NCBI GenBank assembly: GCA_006738865.1
Contig: AP019701.1
Location: forward strand, 310,001 to 374,000
Direction of reading: 5' to 3'
Origin: Allostella sp. ATCC 35155
GTDB lineage: Bacteria; Pseudomonadota; Alphaproteobacteria; ATCC43930; Allostellaceae
DNA: 64,000 nucleotides
The notes beneath the pieces were generated by a model that did no database searches, was not told the DNA's origin, and was given only the letters and a program-made list of their open reading frames with translations. Numbering within the stretch: the first letter of the stretch is position 1; every line of letters starts with the position of its first letter. Below are positions 24,894 to 34,126 of this stretch, one piece after another. The position numbers and the translations under genes are program-made.

Positions 24894-26570
24894 TCAGTCC
24901 GCGGCGGCGGCGCCGTCGCGGCGGGGGTCGGCGGCACCGACCCAGCCCGCCGGCGTCCGCTGGATGCCGGCCAGCCCGCTCTGCATCGTCGCGGGTTTGA
25001 CTTCGTGGCCGAGCGCGCCCAGCGCCTCCGCCAGTCGCAGCGCCGCCGTGTCGTCCTCCAGTTCGCTCGGTCCGTTGGCGTTGTGCCAGTGCGGCTGGGC
25101 GAGGGCGGTCGCGATGTCCTGCTTCCATGCCAGGATGCCCAGTTCCGCCTGGGCGATGTAGCTGGGGATGCGCACGCCACCGGCCGCCCCGACCGCCAGC
25201 ATCGGGCGACCGTCGGCGGCGAAGACGATGGTCGGCGCCATCGAGGTATAGGGGCGCTTGCCGGGCGCCATGCGGTTGACGGCGGGCTTGCCGCCGCGCT
25301 CGGGCTGGCTGGCGAAATTGATCAGCGCGTTGTTGAGGAAGAAGCCGCCGACCGCGATGCCCGAGCCGAAATAGAGGTTGATCGTCGTCGTCATGGAAAC
25401 GATGCGGCCATCGCCGTCGACGATCGCCAGATGGCTGGTCGTGGCCTCGCCCCATGGCTGCGAGGGGGCGATGTCGGCACGCCGGCCCGGCGGCTCGCCG
25501 GCGGCCGCCCGGCCCATGCTGGCGTCCGGGCGGATGAGCGCGGCGCGGGCGCGGAGATAGACGGGGTCGACCAGCCCGGCCGTCGGCACCGGCTCGAGGT
25601 CGGGATCGCCGACATGCAGGAAGCGGTCGGCATAGGCGAGCCGGCTCGCCTCGAGGAAGAGATGCGCGGCGGCGGGGCTGTCGGCGGCGAGGCCGGCGAT
25701 GCCGAGCCGGTCGGTGATCGACAGGATCTGCTGCGTCACGATCCCGCCATAGGAGGGGGGCGGCATGGTGCAGACGCGATGGCCGAACGCCGGCGCGCAC
25801 AGCGGATCGCGCTCGCGCGGCCGGTAGGCGGCGAGATCGGCTGCGGTCAGGAAGCCCGGGATGTCGTCTGCGGCGACGGCGGCCGCGATCGCCCGGGCGA
25901 GGTCGCCGCGATAGAAGAGCGCCGGACCCTCCGCCGCCAGCCGGCGCAGGGTCGCCGCCTGCTCGGGATTGCGCACGACCGTTCCGACCGGAACGGGCCG
26001 GCCGTCGGCATCCAGCCATTCCGCGCGCAGCGTCGGGTCCGTCACCCGGCCGCCCTGGGCCGTCAGCGCGTGGTGGAGGTAGCGCGGCATGGGAAACCCG
26101 TCCTCGGCCGCGCGGATGGCCGGCGCGAACAGGCTGGCCCATGGCAGCTTGCCCTCGCGCCCATGCAACTCGGCCAGCATGGCCACCACCCCCGGCACGC
26201 CGACCGATCGCCCGGAATGGCGGACGCGGTCGATCGGCAGGCGGCTGCCGTCGGCATCGACGGTCAGCGCAGCGGTCGCCCGGGCCGGCTGCACGGCGAC
26301 GCCGTCGAAGGCGCGGACGGTCCCGGCCGCGGGATCCCACAGGACGAGGAAGGCGCCGCCGCCGACGCCCGAGGCGTGCGGCTCGACGACCGAGAGGGTC
26401 ATCTGGACGGCGACCGCGGCATCGACGGCATTGCCGCCGGCATCGAGCATCGCCTTGCCGGCGGCCGAGGCCAGCGGGTGGGCGGAGGTGACGACCCGGT
26501 TGTCGGCCCGCGCCACCGTCGCCGGCAGCAGCAGGAGGACGGCGATGACGAGCTGGCCGAGGACATGCAT
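24894..26570 (-). CDS. ggt: Gamma-glutamyltransferase
   Basis: An exported Ntn-hydrolase of 558 residues. It has a signal peptide (1-22, ending near ARADN), the substrate-binding HPLAS and SGVGGGAF segments, and the autoprocessing site EATTSHLAIVD, where Thr378 should become the N-terminal nucleophile of the small subunit. It removes gamma-glutamyl groups from glutathione and related peptides in the periplasm. Length is normal. Chosen start: ATG at 26570; the frame stays open upstream through the ABC-2 permease region but without resemblance to a signal. It follows the permease gene by 68 bases. Confidence 0.93.
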   Translation of the reverse strand: MHVLGQLVIAVLLLLPATVARADNRVVTSAHPLASAAGKAMLDAGGNAVDAAVAVQMTLSVVEPHASGVGGGAFLVLWDPAAGTVRAFDGVAVQPARATAALTVDADGSRLPIDRVRHSGRSVGVPGVVAMLAELHGREGKLPWASLFAPAIRAAEDGFPMPRYLHHALTAQGGRVTDPTLRAEWLDADGRPVPVGTVVRNPEQAATLRRLAAEGPALFYRGDLARAIAAAVAADDIPGFLTAADLAAYRPRERDPLCAPAFGHRVCTMPPPSYGGIVTQQILSITDRLGIAGLAADSPAAAHLFLEASRLAYADRFLHVGDPDLEPVPTAGLVDPVYLRARAALIRPDASMGRAAAGEPPGRRADIAPSQPWGEATTSHLAIVDGDGRIVSMTTTINLYFGSGIAVGGFFLNNALINFASQPERGGKPAVNRMAPGKRPYTSMAPTIVFAADGRPMLAVGAAGGVRIPSYIAQAELGILAWKQDIATALAQPHWHNANGPSELEDDTAALRLAEALGALGHEVKPATMQSGLAGIQRTPAGWVGAADPRRDGAAAAD

Positions 26571-26638
26571 GGGCCGCGACTCCGAACTCGGGAGGAACCG
26601 CCGATTCCTCGCATTCCGGGACGGCAGCCGGCAAGCGC

Positions 26639-27448
26639 CTACGGCTTCAACTTGTATCCGGTCCGGAAGAGGTGGTGGCAGGCGGCCCAGAGACCGAGAT
26701 TGGCGGCCGTCAGCACGATATAGCCGATGGTCAGGCTGCCGTCGGCATGGCCGATGAACCCGGCCCGGAAGCCGTCGATCATGTAGAAGAAAGGGTTGAT
26801 GTGGGCGACGAAGACCCATTCCGCGGGCAGGCGCTCGACCGAATAAAAGGTGCCGGAAAGGAACGCCAGCGGCGTCACCAGGAAGTTGGTGAAGGCGGAG
26901 ATATGGTCGTACTTCTCGCACCACAGGCCGGCCAGGATGCCGACCAGCGCCAGCATCAGCGATCCCGCCGCCGCGTGGAAGAGCACGGCGAACGGGTCGG
27001 CGAGCGGCAGTTCGACGAAGAGCGCCATCGCCAGCCCGACGGCGAGGCCGACGACGAGGCCGCGGGTCATGCCGCCGAGCGCGAACCCGGCCGTCAGCAC
27101 CGCCGGGGACAGGGGCGGCATCAGCAGGTCGACGACGTTGCCCTGGACCTTGGCGTTGACCAGGGATGAGGAGGTGTTGGCGAACCCGTTCTGCACGATC
27201 GCCATCATCACCAGCCCCGGGGCCAGGAACTGGACGTAGGGCACGCCGCCGACCGAGCGGTCGGCGCCGCCCAGCGCCAGGGTGAAGACGGCGAGGAAGA
27301 GAAGCGTCGTGACCAGCGGCGCCAGCACCGTCTGCATGCCGACCTTGAAGAACCGCGTCACCTCCTTGCGGTAGAGGGCCCACAGGCCGCGCCGGTTGTG
27401 CCCCGCATAGGGCCGCCACGCGCCGTGGCCGCCGACGATCCCGGTCAT
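26639..27448 (-). CDS. ABC-2 type transporter permease, orphan
   Basis: A 269-residue membrane protein with six predicted helices and the ABC-2 permease layout: LWALYRKEVTRFFKV at the N terminus, FLAPGLVMMAIVQNGFANTSSS, and FLSGTFYSVERLP before the last helices. Such permeases export drugs, lipids or polysaccharides with a separate ATPase. No ATPase gene adjoins it. Its ATG overlaps the stop of the MscS gene (ATGA), so it is translationally coupled to a channel rather than to an ATPase. Confidence 0.85.
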   Translation of the reverse strand: MTGIVGGHGAWRPYAGHNRRGLWALYRKEVTRFFKVGMQTVLAPLVTTLLFLAVFTLALGGADRSVGGVPYVQFLAPGLVMMAIVQNGFANTSSSLVNAKVQGNVVDLLMPPLSPAVLTAGFALGGMTRGLVVGLAVGLAMALFVELPLADPFAVLFHAAAGSLMLALVGILAGLWCEKYDHISAFTNFLVTPLAFLSGTFYSVERLPAEWVFVAHINPFFYMIDGFRAGFIGHADGSLTIGYIVLTAANLGLWAACHHLFRTGYKLKP

Positions 27449-29733
27449 GGCGTGCGGGTTCCTTCTCCGTCGGTCGCGGGCGGCTCCACCGCGGGGAGTG
27501 GTGGCGCACGCCGCAGGCCGACCTCGCCGACCACGACCTGATGCGGGAAGGGAATCTCGATGCCGGCGCGGTCGAAGGCCAGCTTCATGCGGCGATTGTA
27601 CTCGCGGCCGATGGTCCATTGCTTGCCGGGCGGCGTCCGGATGCGGGCCCGCACGACGATGGCGCTGTCGGCGAAGCGCTCGACGCCGAGCATCTCCAGC
27701 GGTGCGGCGATCATCGGCGCGAAGTCCGGGTCGGCGCGCATCTCCGCCTCGACCTGGCGCAGCACGTCCATCGCCAGCGCGAGGTCGGTCGAATAGGCGA
27801 CGCTGGCGTCGATGACCGCGTAGCTGAAGTCGCGGGTCATGTTCTTCACGGACGCCACGTTGGAGAAGGGGATGGTGTGCACGGAACCCGAGAGGTCGCG
27901 CAGCCGGATGGTGCGGATGCTGAGGCCCTCGACGACGCCGGCGCGCCCGTCGACCTCGACCACGTCGCCGATGTTCATCGTGCCTTCGATCAGGATGAAG
28001 AGGCCGGTGATGACGTCCTTGACGAGGGCGTTGGCGCCGAACGCCACGGCGATGCCGATGATCGAGGCGCCGGCCAGCAGGGGTGCGATGTTGACCCCGA
28101 TTTCCGACAGGGCGACCAGCACGAAGATGGTGGCCAGCACCACCATAGCGACGTTGCGCAGCAGCGGCAGGAAGGTCCGCAGCCGTACCGCGCTGCCGGC
28201 CGTCGGCGCCTGCCGGGCCAGGCGCTGCATGGTCCGCTCGATGAGGCGGTCGACGACCTCCCACACGAACAAGGCGAGCAGGCCGACGACCACGATCGAG
28301 ACGAGGCCGCCCGTCAGCCGCTGACCGAAGGAGGAGGACAGCCAATCGAGCGAGCGCAGCCCCCAGGCCTCGAGCAGCAGGATGACGACCATCAGGGTGA
28401 TCGCGGCCGAGGCCACGACCCCGACGATCGCCATGTAGCGGTTCGCCCGCAGCTCGATGTTCGGGAACTCGCGCGCAAGCGCGGGCGACACGGCGAACAG
28501 CCGCCGCAGCAGCCGGCGAACCCCGGCCTGCGCCAGGGCGCCGGCCGCGATGATCGCGAGCGACAGCAGCGAGGCCCGGAGGACGAAGGCGAAGCCGCTC
28601 GGGATCTGCAGCAGCCAGACGATCGCGAGCATGGCGATGTAGAGGAGGGCGATGAGATGCCAGGTTTCGGCGAGCCACGCGCACAGCGCCGCGGCGAAGC
28701 GCGGCCGCGTCGGGTCGGGAGTCGAGCCGTTGCGCAGCCAGTCCGCCACCGCGATGCGGTTCTGCAGCACGAAGACCACCGCGAGTCCGGCCAGGACGAG
28801 GCCGAGCACGCGCTCGACGAGTTGCTGGATCGACACGGGCAGGCCGAGCAGGAACGCGATGTCGAGAATGGCGAAGCCGTAGATGCCGAGGCCGACGAAG
28901 CGCCGCACCCAGATCATGACGTAGTTGGCGCTCTCGTCGCCGAGCGGCACCATGCGCAGGCCGGGCGCGTCGGGCATGAGTACCGCCCGCGCGAGGGCGA
29001 CGACGATGCCGGCGAGGGCGACCGCCCGGACCACGGTCAGGCTGATGAAGCGGGCGGCGAAGTCGGGCGGCAGCAGCGCCAGCGTGCCGTAGGCGATGCC
29101 GACGAAGGCCGCGATCGGCAGCAGTTCGAGAAAGGCCCGCATGAAGCAGAATGGCAGGCGCCGGATCTGTCGCGCCTCGCGCCGTGCGGCCAGGGCCTGG
29201 CGGGGCCGGCGCAGTGCCCACCAGGTCACGACCTCGACCAGGACGGCCGCGCCGAACACGATCGCGAGTTCGCCGAATATGCCGAGCCATCGCCCGCGGC
29301 TTTCCGCATCGTCGAACTGGTCGACCAGCCAGTCCGCGAGGCCGGGAAGGTTGGCGGCGAGCGTGCCGGCGTCGATGATGGCGCGGATCACCGCGTCCGC
29401 AGCCTGGGCGAGCTGCTTCAGCACTGCCTCGCCGCTCGACGTCTCCGGCTCCGCCGCCGGAGCGGTCGACGCGGGCTGTGCAGCCTGTGACAGGAGGCGC
29501 AGTTGCCGGATCAGCTCGTCCCGCCGGGCCGGATCCTCCAGCAGCTTGGCCAGCCGTTCGGCCTCCGCCGCATCGCTGCGGGCCGCCTCCGACTCGGGGG
29601 CCTTGGCCGCCGGCATCAGCAGCGACGGCGGGATCTGGGCCGAAGCGACCGGCGCCCCCGCGAACAGGGCGAGCAGCAGCGCCAGGAGGATCCGGCGAAC
29701 GATCGGCGAGGGCATCGGGAAGGGCTGCGACAT
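27445..29733 (-). CDS. Large MscS family mechanosensitive ion channel
   Basis: A 762-residue MscS-like channel, much longer than the about 290-residue E. coli MscS. It has a signal peptide (APVASA), a periplasmic helical N-terminal region, a series of membrane helices, then the pore and beta domains: VNIAPLLAGASIIGIAVAFGANALVKDVITGLFILIEG, NIGDVVEVDGRAGVVEGLSIRTIRLRD and the C-terminal cytoplasmic domain ending RMKLAFDRAGIEIPFPHQ. It should release solutes on hypo-osmotic shock. It begins 31 bases after the LysE gene stop. Confidence 0.92.
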   Translation of the reverse strand: MSQPFPMPSPIVRRILLALLLALFAGAPVASAQIPPSLLMPAAKAPESEAARSDAAEAERLAKLLEDPARRDELIRQLRLLSQAAQPASTAPAAEPETSSGEAVLKQLAQAADAVIRAIIDAGTLAANLPGLADWLVDQFDDAESRGRWLGIFGELAIVFGAAVLVEVVTWWALRRPRQALAARREARQIRRLPFCFMRAFLELLPIAAFVGIAYGTLALLPPDFAARFISLTVVRAVALAGIVVALARAVLMPDAPGLRMVPLGDESANYVMIWVRRFVGLGIYGFAILDIAFLLGLPVSIQQLVERVLGLVLAGLAVVFVLQNRIAVADWLRNGSTPDPTRPRFAAALCAWLAETWHLIALLYIAMLAIVWLLQIPSGFAFVLRASLLSLAIIAAGALAQAGVRRLLRRLFAVSPALAREFPNIELRANRYMAIVGVVASAAITLMVVILLLEAWGLRSLDWLSSSFGQRLTGGLVSIVVVGLLALFVWEVVDRLIERTMQRLARQAPTAGSAVRLRTFLPLLRNVAMVVLATIFVLVALSEIGVNIAPLLAGASIIGIAVAFGANALVKDVITGLFILIEGTMNIGDVVEVDGRAGVVEGLSIRTIRLRDLSGSVHTIPFSNVASVKNMTRDFSYAVIDASVAYSTDLALAMDVLRQVEAEMRADPDFAPMIAAPLEMLGVERFADSAIVVRARIRTPPGKQWTIGREYNRRMKLAFDRAGIEIPFPHQVVVGEVGLRRAPPLPAVEPPATDGEGTRTP

Positions 29734-29764
29734 CAGGACTTCCGGCTGGCGGAGATCGCCCGGG

Positions 29765-30355
29765 TCAGTCGAGGGGCGACCAGGGCGTCATGGTGAGGAC
29801 GAGAAAGACGGCGAAGCCGACGAGGATGGCGCCCGATGCGCGGGACACCCAGACGAGGTGGATCTCCCGCACCAGGTGCCGGACGCCGCCGGCCACCGCG
29901 CACAGCAGAAACCACCAGGCGAGCGAGCCCGCGAAGACCCCGGCGACGAGCATTCCGGCACCACCCCAGGTCGCCTCGGTGCCGGACAGGCCGGCCGCCG
30001 CGAAGACGCCGGCGAAGGCCAGAATGGTGATGGGGTTGGTGACGGTCAGGACGAAGGTCGAGGCGAAGGCTCCGAGCAGGTTCTCGCCGCTGATCGGCGC
30101 GGGTGTCGCGTCGCGCGCTCCGATGATCGCCCGACCGCCGATGAAGAACAGGAAGGCCGCCCCGACGCCCTTCAGCCAGACCTGATGGCCGATCAGGAAA
30201 TCGGAGATCACGGTCAGGCCGAACGCCGCGACGATCCCGAACAGCGCATCGGCGACCGCCGCGCCGAGGCCGGACACGAAGCCGTAGACCGGGCCTTCGA
30301 AGATCGTGCGGCGCACGCAAAGCACGCCGACCGGCCCCACCGGGGCGGCGATCAC
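29765..30355 (-). CDS. LysE family translocator (start uncertain)
   Basis: A small membrane exporter with about six helices, typical of LysE/RhtB amino-acid or metabolite exporters. APVGPVGVLCVRRT is the conserved first-helix motif and FVLTVTNPITILAF the second half of the signature. From the first usable start, GTG at 30355, the protein has 196 residues but lacks most of helix 1. The frame remains open upstream and encodes LLSLFFLKGVIAGV, which fits the missing helix. No ATG, GTG or TTG lies there, only CTG codons (30397, 30403, 30409). The true start may be one of these. Confidence 0.82.
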   Translation of the reverse strand: MIAAPVGPVGVLCVRRTIFEGPVYGFVSGLGAAVADALFGIVAAFGLTVISDFLIGHQVWLKGVGAAFLFFIGGRAIIGARDATPAPISGENLLGAFASTFVLTVTNPITILAFAGVFAAAGLSGTEATWGGAGMLVAGVFAGSLAWWFLLCAVAGGVRHLVREIHLVWVSRASGAILVGFAVFLVLTMTPWSPLD

Positions 30356-30622
30356 GACCCCGGCGATGACGCCCTTGAGGAAGAAGAGGCTGAGCAGGGA
30401 CAGAGGCAGCTCCCGATGGCTGGGCCGCCTCCTCCCGGTGGGCCGCCGCTGGATCGCAAGGGCACCGCGGCCCGCGGTGCGGCGACGGTGCCCCTACCCC
30501 ATAGATGCGGCGGCGGCGGAACGCAACGTCGGGTCGAGTTCCGGCAGCGGCACATTGACGGCGATCACCGCCCCTCGATAGCTTCCGCCGGCCGCCATGG
30601 CCGGCGTGCAGTGGGAGGTAAC

Positions 30623-31645
30623 ATGGTCGCCCTGAGGCTCGCATCGTCCGGTCTTCTCGCGCTCCTCGCCGTTCTGCTGGCGCCGGTAGTGGCGCGAAGC
30701 GAGGCATTGACGGTCGCCGCGCTCCGCCTCTCCTCGTCGGGGCCGCTGTTCATTGCCCAGGATCGGGGCCATTTTGCGGCAGAGGGCCTGGAAGTCGGTT
30801 TCCGCTTCTTCACCGCCGCCCAGCCCGTGGCGGTCGCCGTGACGACCGGCGATGCCGATTTCGGCGTGACCGGCCTGACGGCGGGCTTCTACAACCTCGC
30901 CGGAAAGGGCGCGCTGAAGATCGTGGCGGCGCAGTCGGCGGATGTCCCCGGCTTCCCGCTCAGCGCCTATCTGGCGACCCCGAAGGCCGCCGACGCCGGC
31001 CTGAAGGGGCTGGGCGACTTTCCGGGCCGCAGCCTGGGCATCACCCAGACGGGCTCGACCTTTCACTACATGATCGGGCTTCTCGCCCGGAAGCAGGGCT
31101 TCGATCTCGCCCGCGTCCGGCTGGTGCCGCTGCAGTCGATCCCCAACATGGTATCGGCCTTCAAGGGCGGGCAGGTCGATGCCCTGATCCTGCCGTCCAG
31201 CGTCGCCCTGCCGATGATCGCGTCCGGCGAGGGGCGCCTGCTCGGCTGGGTCGGCGACGTCACGCCATGGCAGCTCGGCGCCCTCTTCACATCCGGGCGC
31301 AATGCGGCCGAGCGGCGGCCGCTCGTCGCCCGCTTCGTGCGCGCCTATGTCCGCGGCGCGGCCGAGTACCACGCCGCGTTCAACGCCCGCGACGCCGCCG
31401 GTCGGCCCGCCCGCGGGCCCGGTTACGACACCCTCATGCCGATCCTGGAGAAGTATACGCAGCAGCCGGCGGCCCGGCTCGCCACCGGCCTGCCCCATGT
31501 CGACCCCGCCGGCCGCCTCGATGTCGGCGACATCCACGAGCAGGTGGCGTGGTGGCAGGCGCAGAAGATGGTCGACGCGGCGGTCGAGGCCGCCGCCATC
31601 GTCGATCTCGGGTTCGTCGAGGGCCACCGCAACGTGCCGCGCTGA
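30623..31645 (+). CDS. ABC transporter substrate-binding protein (NitT/TauT family)
   Basis: A 340-residue binding protein with a signal peptide (ending VVARSEA). The mature part is of the NMT1/SsuA type: LRLSSSGPLFIAQDRGHFAAEGL, DADFGVTGLTAGFYNLAGKG, SLGITQTGSTFHYMIGLLARKQGFD and IPNMVSAFKGGQVDALI. It begins with ATG at 30623 with GGGAGG upstream. The genes for an ATPase and a permease follow closely, giving a full importer. The ligand is unknown; thiamine precursors, sulfonates and aromatic acids are all bound by relatives. Confidence 0.9.
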   Translation: MVALRLASSGLLALLAVLLAPVVARSEALTVAALRLSSSGPLFIAQDRGHFAAEGLEVGFRFFTAAQPVAVAVTTGDADFGVTGLTAGFYNLAGKGALKIVAAQSADVPGFPLSAYLATPKAADAGLKGLGDFPGRSLGITQTGSTFHYMIGLLARKQGFDLARVRLVPLQSIPNMVSAFKGGQVDALILPSSVALPMIASGEGRLLGWVGDVTPWQLGALFTSGRNAAERRPLVARFVRAYVRGAAEYHAAFNARDAAGRPARGPGYDTLMPILEKYTQQPAARLATGLPHVDPAGRLDVGDIHEQVAWWQAQKMVDAAVEAAAIVDLGFVEGHRNVPR

Positions 31646-31682
31646 TCGCCGCAAGCGCCCGCGCGGACGAGCGCGCCCGAGC

Positions 31683-32459
31683 GTGGAGCTTCTGCTCGAA
31701 GGCGTCAGCCACGCCTATGGCGACCTGCCGGTGCTGGAGGGGATCGACCTCACGGTCCGCGACGGCGAGATCCTCTGCCTGATCGGACCGTCCGGCTCCG
31801 GCAAGTCGACCCTGCTCGCGATCATGGGCGGCCTGCTGCGGCCGTCGGGCGGGCGGGTGGCGACGCGCGGCGCCCCGCCCGACGGCTGTCTCAACCCGCT
31901 CACCTACGTCTTCCAGGATTTCGCCCTGCTGCCGTGGCGGACGGTCGCGGGCAATGTCGCGCTGGCGCTGGAGCATCACCGGCTGCCACGGGGGGAGCGC
32001 CGGTCGCGCGTCGGCAACGCGCTCGCCGCCATGGGGCTCGGCGAGTTCGCGGGCGCTTTTCCGCGGCAACTTTCGGGCGGCATGCGGCAGCGGGTCGGCA
32101 TTGCGCGCGCGCTCGTGGTGCGTCCGGCGGTGCTGCTGCTCGACGAGCCTCTGTCGGCGTTGGATGCCCAGACGCGCGACCTGCTGACCGAGGAGTTCCT
32201 CACGCTCTGGCGGCGCGAGCGCACGACCGCCGTGCTCGTGACTCACAACCTGGCCGAAGCGCTGCGCCTCGGCGACCGGGTGGCGGTGCTGTCCCGGCGG
32301 CCGGGGCGGCTGCGCGAGATCCTGACGGTCGACGTGCCGCGGGACGAGCGCAGCCGGCCGGAGCGGGCGGGGCGGCTGGCGGAGATGTCGGCGCATCTCT
32401 GGTCGCTGCTGCGCACCGAGGCGCAGGCGGCCGACCGCGAACTGGCGGACCGGCGATGA
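31683..32459 (+). CDS. ABC transporter ATP-binding protein (NitT/TauT family)
   Basis: ATPase subunit of 258 residues with Walker [11 protein letters not shown]-loop FQDFALLPWR, signature LSGGMRQRVGIARAL, Walker B VLLLDEPLSALD and VTHNLAEA. Chosen start: GTG at 31683 (VELLLEGVSHAYG), where homology begins; frames open upstream overlap the binding-protein gene. It overlaps the permease start by ATGA. Confidence 0.9.
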   Translation: MELLLEGVSHAYGDLPVLEGIDLTVRDGEILCLIGPSGSGKSTLLAIMGGLLRPSGGRVATRGAPPDGCLNPLTYVFQDFALLPWRTVAGNVALALEHHRLPRGERRSRVGNALAAMGLGEFAGAFPRQLSGGMRQRVGIARALVVRPAVLLLDEPLSALDAQTRDLLTEEFLTLWRRERTTAVLVTHNLAEALRLGDRVAVLSRRPGRLREILTVDVPRDERSRPERAGRLAEMSAHLWSLLRTEAQAADRELADRR

Positions 32460-33250
32460 AGGGCGGCGGGGAGCGGCCGGTTCCCTTCCGCGGCGGCGGC
32501 TTCGAGGCGCGTCGCTCGCGCCTGCTGCCGCCGGCGGCGCTGGCCGGGCTCGTCCTGGTCTGGCACGTCGCCGTCGCCGGCGGGCTCGCCAATCCGCTGT
32601 TCCTGCCGTCGCCGGTCTCGGTCGCGGCCGCGCTGTGGGAACTGGCGCAGTCGGGCGCGCTCGCCGTCCACCTCGCCGCCTCGGTCGGGCGGGTGGTGAC
32701 CGGCTGGGCCATCGGCACGGCGCTGGGCCTCGCCGTCGGCCTGGCGATCGGGATCGTCTCGGCGGCCCGGGCGGTCGGGATGCCGCTCGTCTCGGCGCTC
32801 TTCCCGATCCCGAAGATCGCGATCCTGCCGCTCTTCATCCTGTGGTTCGGCATCGGCGAGCCCTCCAAGGTGGCCACGATCGCCGCCGGCGTCTTCTTTC
32901 CCACGGTGATCGCCGCCGTCGGCGGCGTCGACCAGGTCCCCCGGTCGCTGATCCGGATGGGCCAGAGCTTCGGCATGCCGGTCGCGGCGATCGTGTGGCG
33001 GATCGTCGTCCCGGGCGCCCTGCCGATCGTGCTGTCGGGCTTCCGGATCACCGTCGCGATCGCCGTCATCCTGGTGGTCGCGGCCGAGATGATCGGCGCG
33101 GACGAGGGGCTGGGCGCCTTCGTCCTCATGGCGGGCAACCTGATGCGCACCGACCAGCTGCTGGCCGGTGTCGTCGTGCTGTCGGCGCTGGGGCTCGCCG
33201 GCGCCGGCCTCATCTCGTTCGCCGAACGCCTGCTGTTGCGCTGGCGCTGA
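32456..33250 (+). CDS. ABC transporter permease (NitT/TauT family)
   Basis: A 264-residue permease with about six membrane helices and the coupling region GGVDQVPRSLIRMGQSFGMP, which contacts the ATPase. The pattern FPIPKIAILPLFILWFGIGEPSKV is typical of taurine/nitrate-type permeases. It completes the binding protein-ATPase-permease importer. The stop lies 61 bases before the glutathione peroxidase gene. Confidence 0.92.
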   Translation: MKGGGERPVPFRGGGFEARRSRLLPPAALAGLVLVWHVAVAGGLANPLFLPSPVSVAAALWELAQSGALAVHLAASVGRVVTGWAIGTALGLAVGLAIGIVSAARAVGMPLVSALFPIPKIAILPLFILWFGIGEPSKVATIAAGVFFPTVIAAVGGVDQVPRSLIRMGQSFGMPVAAIVWRIVVPGALPIVLSGFRITVAIAVILVVAAEMIGADEGLGAFVLMAGNLMRTDQLLAGVVVLSALGLAGAGLISFAERLLLRWR

Positions 33251-33311
33251 GGCCGGCGCAGCCTATCTTCCTCGGGGACGGGCAGTCCCTCTCCGACGGA
33301 GTCTCGAGCCG

Positions 33312-33899
33312 ATGCGTCCTTCGCGCCTGTTCACCATGGTCGCCGCGGCGGCGGCGCTCGCATGGTCCTTCACCCCTTTCGCGCTCAGCGGGCGCATCCA
33401 GACCAACGGGAAGACCGGCATGACCGCCTATGACTTCAGCTTTGCGGGTATCGACGGCAGCCCGATCGCGCTCGCCGACTACAGGGGCCGGCCGGTGCTG
33501 GTCGTGAATACGGCATCGCAGTGCGGCTTCACCCCGCAATACGAGGACCTCCAGGCGCTGCACGAGCGCTTCGCCGCACGCGGGCTTGTCGTGCTGGGCG
33601 TGCCGTCGAACGATTTCGGCCAGCAGGAGCCCGGCACCAACCGCGAGATCCAGTCCTTCTGCGAGACCCGGTTCGGCATCGAGTTCGCGATGACCGAGAA
33701 GCAGGTGGTCGCCGGCGGGGACTCGCACCCATTCTTCCGCTGGATCGCGGCGGAAGCGGGGGAAGCCGCCGCCCCACGCTGGAACTTCCACAAATACCTG
33801 ATCGACGGCGCCGGACAGCTGGTCGGTGCCTGGCCCTCGCGAGTCCGGCCGATTGCCCCCGAAATCCTCGGCGAAGTCGAAAAGTTGTTGCCGCGCTGA
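33312..33899 (+). CDS. Glutathione peroxidase, predicted exported
   Basis: Thioredoxin-fold peroxidase with the catalytic triad Cys71 (TASQCGFTPQY), Gln104/105 (NDFGQQEPG) and Trp157 (RWNFHKYL). It is the Cys type rather than selenocysteine. The 195-residue protein has about 36 residues before the usual start of cytosolic family members (MTAYDFSFAGIDG, Met37). The extra part contains a hydrophobic helix (about 7-25), implying export or a membrane anchor. It reduces peroxides with glutathione or thioredoxin. Confidence 0.9.
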   Translation: MRPSRLFTMVAAAAALAWSFTPFALSGRIQTNGKTGMTAYDFSFAGIDGSPIALADYRGRPVLVVNTASQCGFTPQYEDLQALHERFAARGLVVLGVPSNDFGQQEPGTNREIQSFCETRFGIEFAMTEKQVVAGGDSHPFFRWIAAEAGEAAAPRWNFHKYLIDGAGQLVGAWPSRVRPIAPEILGEVEKLLPR

Positions 33900-33943
33900 C
33901 ACTTGCCGAGGGCGCGGGCGCAACCGGGGCGTCAATACGCCTC

Positions 33944-33971
33944 TTGCAAATCCTGGCCGATCCCTTAAATC
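33944..33971 (+). promoter_or_regulatory. Candidate promoter for the Gld-like ABC operon
   Basis: TTGCAA (33944-33949) and TAAATC (33966-33971) are spaced by 16 bases, in an AT-rich spot of a gene-free gap of 227 bases. They lie about 155 bases upstream of the first gene of the cassette. A sequence match only. Confidence 0.4.
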
Positions 33972-34126
33972 GGCTCGCAATCGACGGGCGCCCCGCCCAG
34001 CGGCGGCAGAGGGCGCCGATCGCGTCGCTGCATCCGCCGGCGGCGCTTCCGGGCGAACAAGGGATGGGATGGGCCATGGTCGAGCAGGGGAGTGCGGCCC
34101 CCGCGACGCAATCGGGCGGGGAAGCG

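Noticed and set aside
29096-30622. Long plus-strand frame leading into the binding-protein gene
   Set aside because: The part before 30623 is antisense to the MscS and LysE genes. The signal peptide and the ribosome site place the real start at 30623.
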